Assembly: GCF_036588685.1 (NCBI RefSeq)
Contig: NC_086382.1
Span: forward strand, 61,336,987-61,400,986
Direction: 5' to 3'
Length of the DNA: 64,000 nucleotides
DNA from: Mytilus trossulus
Lineage: Eukaryota > Mollusca > Bivalvia > Mytilida > Mytilidae
A model generated the notes under the pieces. It was given only the letters and a program-made list of their open reading frames with translations, did no database searches and was not told the DNA's origin. The position numbers and the translations under genes were made by a program. Every line of letters begins with the position of its first letter. Positions within the stretch are counted from its first letter, which is position 1. Shown piece by piece: positions 1-11,000 of the stretch.

Positions 1-849
1 CATTTAGTGTGTTGTTTCTTATCAGAACGATATGTATACTAGTATATAATATTATTTGCTTATAAGAACCAAAATATATGCATATGTACTTTTAATTATC
101 AATATTTTTGTGTACATAATTATAAGAACAATTGGTAGTGTTCCTTAAGTAACATTTGCAGAATTTTTTAAGGACGCTTATTATTAATTACTATTATCAT
201 AGAATACTACACACTTATAAGGAATCATCAGTGTATGGCATGGCATTTTGACCTACATAAGTCTTACATAAGTAAACGTGGTAAAGTTCTATCAAGTACA
301 GATACTATTGAACACAATGAATCAGCCGATTCGTTTACTATTGATCAATCAATGATAAAACATTGTTTTTCTAAATGGAAGGTTTTGAAAAACATGATGA
401 AGTTTATGTGTTAACCGATTGTTTAAGTTAAATGAGCGAACAACTTCCATTAATAATTATGTCATTTTCAAACTTATGTTTTAACAAATATCGTATCAAT
501 AATAAACTGTCCATTTTTTTTCATTGATCTAATATTCAATATACCTCTAATATTGGCCATTGGGCGTTATGAAAAAAAACCATAATTAATCACCTATATG
601 ATTGTTATTACATGGATTACACATAGCAGAGCAGATGTACGAGAAATTTAAAAGACAAATTGAGTTTAGATACTGTTAAGACTGTAATTTTTTATTTTTT
701 TATATCGTTTTTGGATTTAAAATAATACTGACTATTAATTTTAGTGTTGTTTTTTTTTTTCATTTTGAAGATTTGTTTCTATAGATTTTTATTATGTCGG
801 TTGTTTGTGTAAGGGAGATGTAAAAACCTAGGGATTCTATAAATGATTA

Positions 850-1050
850 AATTATATTATAAGGATTGGATAAAACTGTTTTAATGCCAGTGTCCACCCT
901 TATTTCCTTTCGAATAATATCTGTAACCTGCTTGCTTCCGGGTACATGAACTTCTCGCTGTGTTGCAGACCCATTGCTGGCTTTCATTCTTTTTACTGCA
1001 CTTTGGTGTCTCTTTGTCACATTCCCCAATTCCTATTTGTAATTTATCTT
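850..1050 (-). repeat. Fragment of the GGGGAATGTGTCAAAGAGAC interspersed repeat (family R2)
   Basis: The segment contains a diverged copy of the motif seen at 13925-14160, 26310-26420, 41882, 46234 and 62080 (here ending in CACATTCCCCAATTCC). The rest of 1-1158 is AT-rich and no further gene was found. The expected first CRYL1 exon is not recognisable here. Confidence 0.5.
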
Positions 1051-1158
1051 CAGTATCCGTACTAATGGGCCTTAAATGCCGACCGGCATGAAGAGGATAG
1101 GTGAGGTGATCCGTACTAATGATAAACTAGCAAGACAGTACATTTTTATTTTTTTAAG

Positions 1159-4100
1159 TGGAATGATAGGTCGGAGCTGGGCTATGATATTTGCTGGGAG
1201 TGGTTATAAAGTTTCTATTTATGACACGGTCCCAAAACAACTAGAGGAAGGTTTAGCTGCAATAAAATCAGAGCTTGAAAGCCTAAAATCTGCAGCTCAG
1301 CTTAGAGGAACTTTATCAGTTGAGGAACAAACAGCCTTGATCGAAGGAACAACAGACCTTAAGTCATGTGTTAACAATGCCTTTTATATACAGGTATGAA
1401 CCGATTAGTATTAAAATTGTGTTATTTTTTTTTATAAATGTGTACATTATACGGTTAATTTCCAATAGAGCCATATTGTGCTAAATTGTATTGCAATAAT
1501 ATGTGTCATCAAAATTGTATCTAATATTTCAAATAATTTGTAGCAATATCAGAGTAGATATTTCTTAGAGAGAAAAAAAAAACATGCAAAATTCAAACGA
1601 ACTAAAAAGCCATTTATTTCGACTAAAGAAAAACATTCACCAATACCTACTATGGCGGACATAGTTCTGTCTACTGAAAGTTATACTTGTCCTCAGTTGA
1701 GTTTTAATTGATAATTCGAGTGCAAAAATATTGCATTGTTTTATTACAAATCTATGACATCACATTATAGTCGAGTGACATATGTTTAATTTTTAAAACT
1801 CTATCAATAATTCCAGAAATGTGATCTTATACTGTTATAAGACTTTTTACTCATGCTTTCAATTATAGGAATGTGTATTCGAGGACGTAGAGTTAAAGCG
1901 ACAAGTCCACAGTAAGATAGATACTTTGATGGGCGAGGATGCCATTCTTGCAAGTTCTACTAGCTGTATTTTACCTGCCCGCATTGCTGACCAACTTAAA
2001 CATAGAAATAGATTTATTGTTGCTCACCCGGTCAGTCTCCCAATTATATCTTAAATTGGTAAAATTTTCAGCGAAAAAAAAACATCTTCGAAAAGGATCG
2101 AATAGACTTAATGTTTTACCAAATTCTTCAACTGTTTTGAGAATTTCTTCAGTAAACATATATACAATAAGGAGTTAAGGTGGTTTAAGCAAATAGAAAA
2201 AGTAAATGGTGCATGTATTCAAATAGTAGCTGGTAAAATATATATTCACAATCTATGAAAACAGTTATTGACCTATATACAGTTAAAATAAACCTGTATC
2301 TAATTATTTTCTAGACAAATCCGCCCTATTATGTGCCACTGGTAGAACTCCTCCCCTCGCCATGGGCTGATGACGATGTCTTAACCAAAACTAAGGATTT
2401 AATGGACAAAATAGGTCAAACTCCAATCACAGTCAAAAAGCAAAAGGATGGACTAGTTTTGAACAGATTACAAAATGCAATATTCAAAGAATGCTTTGAT
2501 TTGTTTAGGGTATGTATTTGGTAAATGTCCTTGTGCGAATTTGATTGAAACTAAATGGGCAGATAACATTGTTTATTTTTTTAATGAAATGAAGCCGACT
2601 ATTGAAATTGTCGGTTCGTGAATACTATTATGCAAATCATTGATACAAATCTGTTGAGAATATACATATATTTTTTATTAAAGTTTGGACCAGCACTGAA
2701 TTACAGGCATGTGGTTAGAAGTACACATTCTTTGGGATGAGAGGACAAGAAAATTCTCTTTGCCACAGAACTTTACAGTTCTTTTTTTTTTAAATTTAAA
2801 CCTGTTATATACAACTGAAAATACTAATACGTATTACATAGTACAAAAAGAATGGTATAATAATCAGTTCTGCTCGGGGAATAATTTCTAACGTCTTGAA
2901 TGATAAATTCTGCAAAGAATTTTGTTGTAATTTTTTTCAAATACCAGCATTATTTGCATCTGATCAGATTTTTTTCACCATTGCATCTTTTCAACACATA
3001 TCCAGCCATGTCAAAAAGAGGGGATTCCCAACCCAGGATAAAAGGGGGGGGGGGTTCCAGCTATATGTCCCCATTCAAATGCATTGATCAGCTAAAAAAA
3101 TGGGGGTTCACCCCCCCTCCCTCGGATCCACCACCACATATATTAGTTCCAATGCCATGCTTTATCCAGTAATTGTGATAAGTTTTTGTTTACTTTGTAT
3201 GATCAGAAAGGAGTTATGACAGCAACAGACATAGACCTAGTAATGACAGAAGGGTTGGGAAGACGATATGCCTTTCTTGGAGTGTTAGAAACTGCTTACT
3301 TAAATGCTGATGGTATGTTAATAATATACCAAGATAAACTCATCATAGATACCAGGACTAAATTTAGTATATACCCCAGATGCGCGTTTCGTCTACAAAA
3401 GACTCATCAGTTACGCTCGAATCAAAAAAAAAAAAAAAAAAAAAAAAAAGATAAATGACGAAGTTGAAAAGCATTGAGGACCAAAATTCCTAAAAGTTTT
3501 GCCAAATACAGCTAAGGTAATCTATGCCCAAGGTAGAAAAGCCTTAGTATTTAAAAAAAATATCAAAAATTTGTTAACAGTAAAACAGTAAATTTATAAA
3601 TATAACCATATCAATGACAATTCATGTCAGCACCAAGATAACATAAGAACTACGACAATCCAGATGTTTTAAGTTGTAGAATTATGAGTCGATGATTGAT
3701 GGTATATTAGTTTCCCTAATATGAATAAGTTAATTCCAGAAAACCCTTTTAACCAAATGTTTTATTTCTAAAATTTTCAAGCCATTTACATCAAATTCAA
3801 TAATTATTGAATATTACATGCAAAACGTTTTAGGAGTGCCAATATGTCCAGCAGCAAATATTAGATTGACATCCTGGATTTAAACCAAATATGAACATGT
3901 CATTTATATAAAAAAAAAAAAGAAGTGGTATAGTAATGAGACAACTCTCCAAAAGATACCACATGGCACAGAAATTAACAGCTATTGATAACTGTATGAC
4001 CTTCAACAATGAGCAAAGCCAATAACGCATAGTTATAGCTATAAAAGGCCCTGAAATCACTAATTGTAAAAGAATTCAAACGATGTCTAAGATGGTTCAC

Positions 4101-6511
4101 TGAGTTGTTGTAATCAGTATACGAGATTGCAGGGTTACAGATCTAAAAAAAATGTCACCCTAAAGTTACTTTTATCTTAACCAACCAGGTATTGTGTCAA
4201 TCTTCGATGTACTGCATGCTCAATGGAGAGGCAGCTAATACTTATTTTTCTCTCTTTTATCAAGGATCACACTAATGAGGTTTCTTGTTTGAGGCTTTAA
4301 CATTACTATTAATCTGGAAACAGTATATCTGCAAATGTTTGCACCTGTCATAAGTCAAGAATATGATGTGCAGTAGTTGTCGTTTGTTTATGTAATTTAT
4401 ACATGTTTCTCATTTCTCATTTTTTAGCTCACTTGGCCTAAAAGGCCATGTGAGCTTTTCTCATCACTTGGCGTCCGTCGTCGTCGTCGTCTATCGTCGT
4501 TAACAATTTTTCAAACATCTTCTCCTCTGAAACTACTATGTGGATTTGAATGAAACTTAGCATGATTATTTCTTAGATTATCCTGCACAAAGTGTGTGCT
4601 TCGATTTTTGATCCGTCAAAAAACATGGCCGTCGTTACTTAAAATAGAACATAATGATCAAATGCAGTTTTTGGCTTATATCTCAAAAACGAAAGCATTT
4701 AGAGCAAATCCGACAGAGGGTAAAAATGTTCATTAGGTCAATATCTAGTCCTGAAATTTTCAGATGAATCAAACAACCCATTGTTGGGTTGCTGCCACTT
4801 AATTGGTAATTTTGAGGAAATTTTGCTGTTTTTGGTCATTATCTTGAATATTTTTAAAGATAAAGATGAACTGTGAACAGCAAAAATGATCAGCAAAGTA
4901 AGATCTACAAATAAGTTAATATGACCAAAATTGTCAATTGACCCCTTAAGGGGTTATTGTCCTTTAATGACATTTTTTCACAATTTGTTCATCATATTTG
5001 CTAACTTTAAAAAATCTTCTCCTCTAAAACTACTCCACCAAATTCAACCAAACTTCAACTGAATGATCAGTAGGGTGTATAAAATAAAGATTGTGTTTTA
5101 TTTTTTATTTCATCAAAAAACATGGCCGTCATGGCTAAAAATAGAACACAGGGTAAAATGCAGTTTTTGGCTTATATCTCAAAAACTCCAGCATTTAGAG
5201 CAAATAAGACTAGAAGTTAAAAGTATTTATTAGGTCAAGGTCTACCGGTCCTGAAATTTTCAGCTGAATTGGGTAACTGGCTTTTCAGGTATAATGCCCC
5301 TGAATTGATGATTTTAAAGAAATTTTGCAGTTTTTGGTTATTATTTTGAATATTATTATAGATACAGATAAACTGTTAATAGCAAAAATGTTAAGCAAAG
5401 TAAGATCTACAAATAAATCAATTTGACCAAAATTGTCAATTGACCCCTTGAGGAGTTATTGCCCTTTAAAGACTTTTTTCACAATTTGTTATCATGTTGA
5501 CTTATTTAAAAAAAATCTTCTCCTTTGAAACTGCTGTATCAATTTCAGCCAAATTTAGGTTAAGTGAGTTTCAGAGTATCTAGTATAAATTTTATATTTT
5601 ATTTCCTTGTATGTCAAGAAACATAGCTCCTATGGCTAATATAGAACATAGGAGAAAATGATTTATTTTTTTTGCTTTTGAAGAAAATAGGACGATTCAA
5701 AGAACATTTAAATAAATTGAAAAGCCAAAATAATCATTGATGAGAGATTTAACCAAAAAAATTAAGGTGAGCTATTCAGGCTCTTGAGAGCCTCTTGTTT
5801 TATAAAGATTAGACCGTTGATTTTACTGTTTAAATGGTTTTACACTAGTAATTTTAGGGCCCTTCATAGCTTGTTGTTCGGTGTGAGCCAAGGCTCCGTG
5901 TTGAAGGCTGTACATTGACATATAATGGTCAACTTTTTTAAATTGTTATTTGGATGGAGAGTTGTCTCATTGGCACTCACACCATATATTCCTTATTTAT
6001 GTTCCTGATTTAATTAAGTTTTACCTACAAGAATAAATAACTCATAACTGTATTCTTACACCATAAATAAGCAAAAGCAATTTTATCTTCAATAAACAGC
6101 ATTAAATTGATACCTATATATATTGTTAATATATCATATAACTGCTTCTGTTAACCCAATTCTTCTTTAACCAACAAGTGTTTGACAATGGAAGCAACAT
6201 AAGTGCTTTGTTTTGAGTTGTTCAAGAGGTATATGTTGATTTTTGTAATCTTCCTGCTTACATGTATGTATATTTCAGGCTTTGATGTTTATAGTCAAAG
6301 GTATGCTAAGCCAATACTTGAAGTTCAGAAGACGTTTGAACCACCAGAGCCTTTTAACGATGTTCCTGTTCTCAGTAAGATACAAGAGGAAATGGTGAAG
6401 AAAACACCACTTAATAAACTTCCTGAACGATACCAATGGAGAGATGCTAGGTTATCTGCTCTTAATACACTCATTAAAGACATGAATGAAGCTGATGCTA
6501 GTAAACAGTGA
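1159..6511 (+). CDS. CRYL1: Lambda-crystallin homologue (L-gulonate 3-dehydrogenase), 5' partial, five exons
   Basis: Exons at 1159-1393, 1869-2030, 2315-2509, 3207-3312 and 6279-6511 (TGA 6509-6511) join in consistent phase to about 309 codons. The human protein is about 319 residues, so only a short first exon encoding the start of the nucleotide-binding fold is missing and must lie upstream of the window. Visible family signatures are [16 protein letters not shown] (second half of the Rossmann dinucleotide-binding motif), [12 protein letters not shown], the [19 protein letters not shown] junction around the catalytic histidine, [12 protein letters not shown] and [14 protein letters not shown]. 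The family is a cytosolic NAD-dependent 3-hydroxyacyl-CoA-dehydrogenase-like enzyme oxidising L-gulonate in the uronate cycle. The last intron (about 3 kb) is filled with repeats. AATAAA motifs at 6511, 6523 and 6557 could serve as polyadenylation signals. The donor after the second exon here (GTCAGT) is weak. Confidence 0.93.
3340..3560 (-). repeat. Interspersed repeat carrying a hammerhead ribozyme-like core (retrozyme-like)
   Basis: The segment lies in the last CRYL1 intron and includes an A-rich run at 3425-3450. Read on the minus strand it contains CTGATGA (3404-3410), a 13-nt hairpin with GTCT/AGAC arms (3391-3403) and GAAAC (3386-3390), which is the conserved core order of a hammerhead ribozyme. 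A related, decayed copy lies at 24243-24430. Self-cleaving hammerheads in small non-coding retroelements are known from bivalves. Confidence 0.65.
3386..3410 (-). ncRNA. Candidate hammerhead ribozyme core
   Basis: On the minus strand CUGAUGA is followed by a 4-bp stem II with a UUUGU loop and then GAAAC. A short stem III is possible (CGC against GGG, one mismatch), followed by a UA that could be the cleavage position. Stem I is not clear, so activity of this copy is uncertain. Confidence 0.55.
3850..4075 (+). repeat. SINE-like interspersed repeat (family R3, diverged copy)
   Basis: It contains the family signature AATGAGACAACTCTCC followed by a conserved stretch with AACAATGAGCAAAGCC and CTATAAAAGGCCC. 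It resembles 49203-49495 and lies in the last CRYL1 intron. Confidence 0.6.
4325..6000 (-). repeat. R3 SINE-like repeat split by the R1 insertion
   Basis: The two halves (4325-4425 and 5801-6000) together match the uninterrupted copies at 30395-30680 and 14075-14375. Shared motifs include GTTGTCGTTTGTTTATGTAA, AGGGCCCTTCATAGCTTG and GAGAGTTGTCTCATTGGCAC. Confidence 0.65.
4426..5800 (+). mobile_element. Hairpin-ended repeat element (family R1), copy 1, nested in an R3 repeat
   Basis: The element starts with AGCTCACTTGGCC, which folds back on GGCCATGTGAGCT, and then has a (GTC)n tract. Two related units of about 480 bp follow (both contain a GACCAAAATTGTCAATTGACC-like stretch and a TTTTGGCTTATATCTCAAAA stretch). 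It ends in the palindrome AGGCTCTTGAGAGCCT. The R3 repeat sequence stops at 4425 and resumes after 5800, so this is an insertion. No coding capacity is visible. Confidence 0.7.
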
Positions 6512-6935
6512 ATAAATATCAATAAAATATAGATTTGATTTTTGTTAATATTTGTAAATAAAGAAGCAACTCTTTTCATTATTCAGAGAAGTCTGCTGAT
6601 AGAGGATTGCAGTTTTTTTTTTTGAGTTTTAGTTACAAATTATAGAAACATTATCCCTTGATTAGAGTTTTTTTTCAAATTTATTTTCTGCAAAAATTCA
6701 AAACTGAACACGGAAACATGTGAAATAGAAATTGAAAAAAAATTGCACGAAAAATCAGAAAAAAGGAAGCACAAGAAATAAAATCGCAAATTTGAACAAA
6801 AAAAGTACCAGAAGTTATTTCTCAGCCGTTCTTGATGATCATGCAGCCATTATTATAACGCGTTGCCAGTAAACTCAACTTGCCACCATCAAATCCCAAT
6901 TGATGCCGTCAGAGCTTAAAATACAACAGTTATCT

Positions 6936-7055
6936 CCTAATTCATGTGAAATTCACATGAAAATTTCACGTGTTTCATGTGTTAGCTCGTTTGAGGTGAA
7001 TCTCATTTGAAATTTTTCACATGAATTTCATTTGAGATTCATGTGAAATTCATGT
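6936..7055. repeat. Short array of palindromic words (CATGTGAAA / TTTCACATG)
   Basis: About ten diverged copies of an 11-12 bp word occur in both orientations, for example TTCATGTGAAATTCACATGA. The unit is partly self-complementary, so the array can form several small hairpins. Confidence 0.6.
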
Positions 7056-7179
7056 GAGCAGATTTTGCCTGTATACAGTTATCCTATTACTCATTATAAG
7101 TGAGTATCTAACTTTACAAAAGAAAAAGAAAAAAAATCTAGTAGTCACAAATCCATGAAAATAAGGTTGAGGATAATAG

Positions 7180-7355
7180 ACCCGTTTGGTTTTCTTGTTT
7201 AAATGGATTTACACTTTTTTGGGGCCCTCTGTCTGGTGTGAGACAATGCTCCTTGTTGAAGACTTTGACCTATATTGATTTACTTTTACAAATTGTGACT
7301 TGAATGGAGTGTTGTCTCATTGGCACTCATATCACATCTTCTTATTTCTATATAT
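7180..7355 (-). repeat. R3 SINE-like repeat, partial copy
   Basis: It contains GGGGCCCTCTGTCTGGTGTG and GAGTGTTGTCTCATTGGCAC in the family order. Confidence 0.65.
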
Positions 7356-8025
7356 GACAGAGGGAAACTTTGTCACAAAAGGTATCTGTATTTTAAAATA
7401 TGGAGCTTTACATAAATATTAAACGCCACCTTCTGGTTGTGATACCTAGGTCTCTATTTCTAGAAATTGCATTGCAATCAGACAAAAACTAAAAGTTCTT
7501 TCATTTCTAACATTTATTGCTGTATATTATGTATCCCTGTAAGGCAATTTGAATTTAAGAGTAAAATGTATATAATACACAAATTTTGACAATACTATGA
7601 AAGGGAAATTTTTTTCTTCACACTTTTTTGGATAAGAATGATTGACAACTAATGGTATTTAACAATAAAATATACAGCTCTTCAAGATTTTAAACTACAA
7701 GAAGTTAAATATAATAATACAGACAATTTTTGTCAAATCAGTATGGTTGTTATTTTTTTTGAAAATAACTGTTCAATGTCAAAGACTCTAGAATTTTACA
7801 ATATAAAAAATAAAAATATGCATCCGTTTTTTTTGCATCCGATTGTACTAAAAAAGTTGCAAATTATGCATGTAGTAAATATAAATCACCAATACAAATA
7901 TGTCTTTATCAAATAAATGACATATAAAAAACACAAGAGATCTAAAAGTTCTAAAATTGTTATATAGCTACTATTAAATAAATAAAGCAATTAAAATGCA
8001 TGTACATGTATGTCCATATAGTTTA

Positions 8026-11000
8026 CTATACACCAAATATCATCCTTAGATCCTGTAATGTCAGTTTGGAACTTGTTGCCTTTGATCTAAAAAAATAAAA
8101 TAATATAACAGTATATTATTATTTTCTATATTCTAATTTGATTAGTTCAGAAAAAGTTACATGGTCAACCATATTTTCAAAAGTAGACTGAAAATGGTAC
8201 ATAGAAAGTGATATAACAGAGTTTTTTTCCATATTCTTTAAAAAACTAGAAATCATACTATCTAATGAAAGAATGTTTTCTCTTTTTCCTGCAAATTAAC
8301 AGTATTAATATGACAATTGCAACTTTGTTTGAGAATATATCAATATATAAAACTAAATAGATTATTATAGACCTTTGACTTAGATTTCAGTCGATATACT
8401 TCTTTAAGGGGGTTCGCGGGTCTAAATCATTTATATAGGATTTCTCTATATTTTTCTATAAATGAACTTTATCTTATAGTTAATAGAAAAATGAAATAAA
8501 AAAGTGGGGTCACCGTTCATTTGCGCTCACAATCTGCCTTCGAAAGAAGCATACATTTTTGTAAAGGTGTTTTTTTTCTGTTGAAGTAATAGGAGAAATA
8601 AAGGTAATATCGAAATAAAAAAAGGAAATTTATTACAGAACTCGCTCATATTTTACAATAATTTAGTTTAAGTACAGCTTATATGGAAATTATATTAAAA
8701 AATACAGGTCACCGATGAGTTAAAAAAGATATTTCAATTTTAAAGCCCAAAAATGGCATTTTTCCACCAAAAGGAGATAATTTGGAACTTTTTCAATGAT
8801 GTATACATTTTAAAAGTCATCTGAGGCCAAAACGAATTTATTGTTTTGAATGATTTTTGTACCATATGATAAAGAAACAACTACAAAAGGTAATAAATAA
8901 AATTTGTAATGAAAAACAAATGTTTAATTTTTTTCTGAAATGTTTATACCCTATAGCCTCCTTAAGGTTGATTTATCCTCAAATTGACCTCTTACAAAGA
9001 CTATACCTGAATGCTTCTATATTTTAACTGAAATCCATTGATTGTTCTCATGAGGATCACAGACTTAAAACTAATATGTCACAAAATAAATACTGCAGAC
9101 CAATGTGTGTGATATTCTATCAACTTGGCTGGTCACAAATGATAATATTTGATTTTTTGTGTTTTTCACTGACACTTTTAATCACTGCTTTTGGGCTATT
9201 TCATGGCAACCAGTTTTCATTGGTGAAGTAATCTATAGTGGCTACAGAAAACCATGACCTTTGTTATGAAAACTGACAATCCTAGTCAATTAAGATTGGA
9301 GTTTAGTGTAGCTACACAAGTGGGGTTCGAAACTCACAATTTCAGTGTTGACTGACTAGTGATTACAGTAGTAAATAATAGCATTCTGCCACCAAGGCCT
9401 CACAAATGATAATAACTTACCCTGTCAATACATTATCAGCAATTTTTTTCTTACTATCTTGAAGTTGAACAATTTTTTCTTCCACTGTATCTTTACACAG
9501 AAATCTGTCAAAATAAAATTAACATGGAAGATATTTGTAGCTTGTGGATAGATTAAAAATTTCAATTCATTTCTGTTATTTAATGTTAATTTTATTTTGT
9601 GCATCTTTTGCCTTGTAAATCTCAATTTTAATCTAAGGCATGAACAGAAGGTATTCTGGTAAAAAGAAACTAGAGGCTCTAAAGAGCCTGTGTCGCTCAC
9701 CTTGGTCTATGTGCATATTAAACAAAGGACACAAATGGATTCATGACAAAATTGTATTTTGGTGATGGTGATGTGTTTGAAGTTCTTACTTTACTGAACG
9801 ATTTTGCTTCTTACAAATTATATCTATCATGAACTTTGCCCATTAGTAACAGAGAACTATATTTGGTAAAAATTTACATAAATTTACCAAATTAATGAAA
9901 ATTGTTAAAAATTGACTATAAAGGGCAATTACTCCTTAAGGGGTCAATTGACCATTTAGGTCATGTTGACTTATTTGTAGATCTTACTTTGCTGAACATT
10001 ATTGCTGTTTACAGTTTATTGCTATCTATAATAGTATTCAAGATAACCAAAAACGGCAAAATTTCTTTAAAAATTACCAATTGGAGGGCAGCAACCCAAC
10101 AACCAGTTGTCCAATTCATCTGAAAAATTCAGGGCAGATAGATATTGACTTGATTAACAATTTAACTTCTTGTCAGATTTGCTCTAGATGCTTTGGTTTC
10201 ATAGTTATAAGCAAAAAACTGCATTTTACCCCTATGTTCTATTTTTAGCCGTGGCGGCCATCTTGGTTGAATGGCCAGGTCATCGGACACATTTTTCAAA
10301 CTAGATACCCCAAAGATGATTGTGGCCTAGTAGTTTCAGTGGAGATTTTGTAAAAGATTACTTAGATTTATGAAAAATGGTTAAAGATTGACTATAAAGG
10401 GCAATAACTCCTAAAGGGGTCAACTGACCATTTTGGTCATGTTGACTTATTTGTAGATCTTACTTTGCTGAACATTATTGCTGTTTACAATTTATCTCTA
10501 TCTATAATAATATTCAAGATAATAACCAAAAACAGCAAATTTCCTCAAAATTACCAATTCAGGGGCAGCAACCCAACAACCGATTGACCGATTCATCTGA
10601 AAATTTCAGGGCAGATAGTTCTTGACCTGATAAACATTTTTATCCCATGTCAGATTTCCTCAAAATGCTTTGGTTTTTGAGTTATAAGCCAAAAACTGCA
10701 TTTTACCCCTATGTTCTATTTTTAGCCGTGGCGGCCATCTTGGTTGGTTGACCGGGTCACGCCACACATTTTATAAACTAGATACCCCAATGATGATTGT
10801 GGCCAAGTTTGGTTTGATTTGGCCCAGTAGTTTCAGAGGAGAAGATTTTTGTAAAAGTTAACGACGACGGACGACGACGGACGCCGACGGACGACGACGG
10901 ACGACGGACGCCAAGTGATGGGAAAAGCTCACTTGGCCCTTCGGGCCAGGTGAGCTAAAAAGAGCAGCAAATATGAATTTCAATGGTTAATCTGTGGGGA

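Larger units (their letters stand above)
6512..8025. other. Convergent intergenic spacer between CRYL1 and TTF2
   Basis: Both genes end into this spacer. It holds AATAAA motifs, an array of short TTCATGTGAAA-like words (6936-7055) and an R3 repeat copy (7180-7355). No conserved coding sequence was seen. Confidence 0.7.

Noticed and set aside
1076-1158. ATG-initiated extension in front of the first visible CRYL1 exon
   Set aside because: It lacks the hydrophobic start of the Rossmann fold, and a clear acceptor (TTTTTTTAAG) precedes 1159, so the frame there is intronic.
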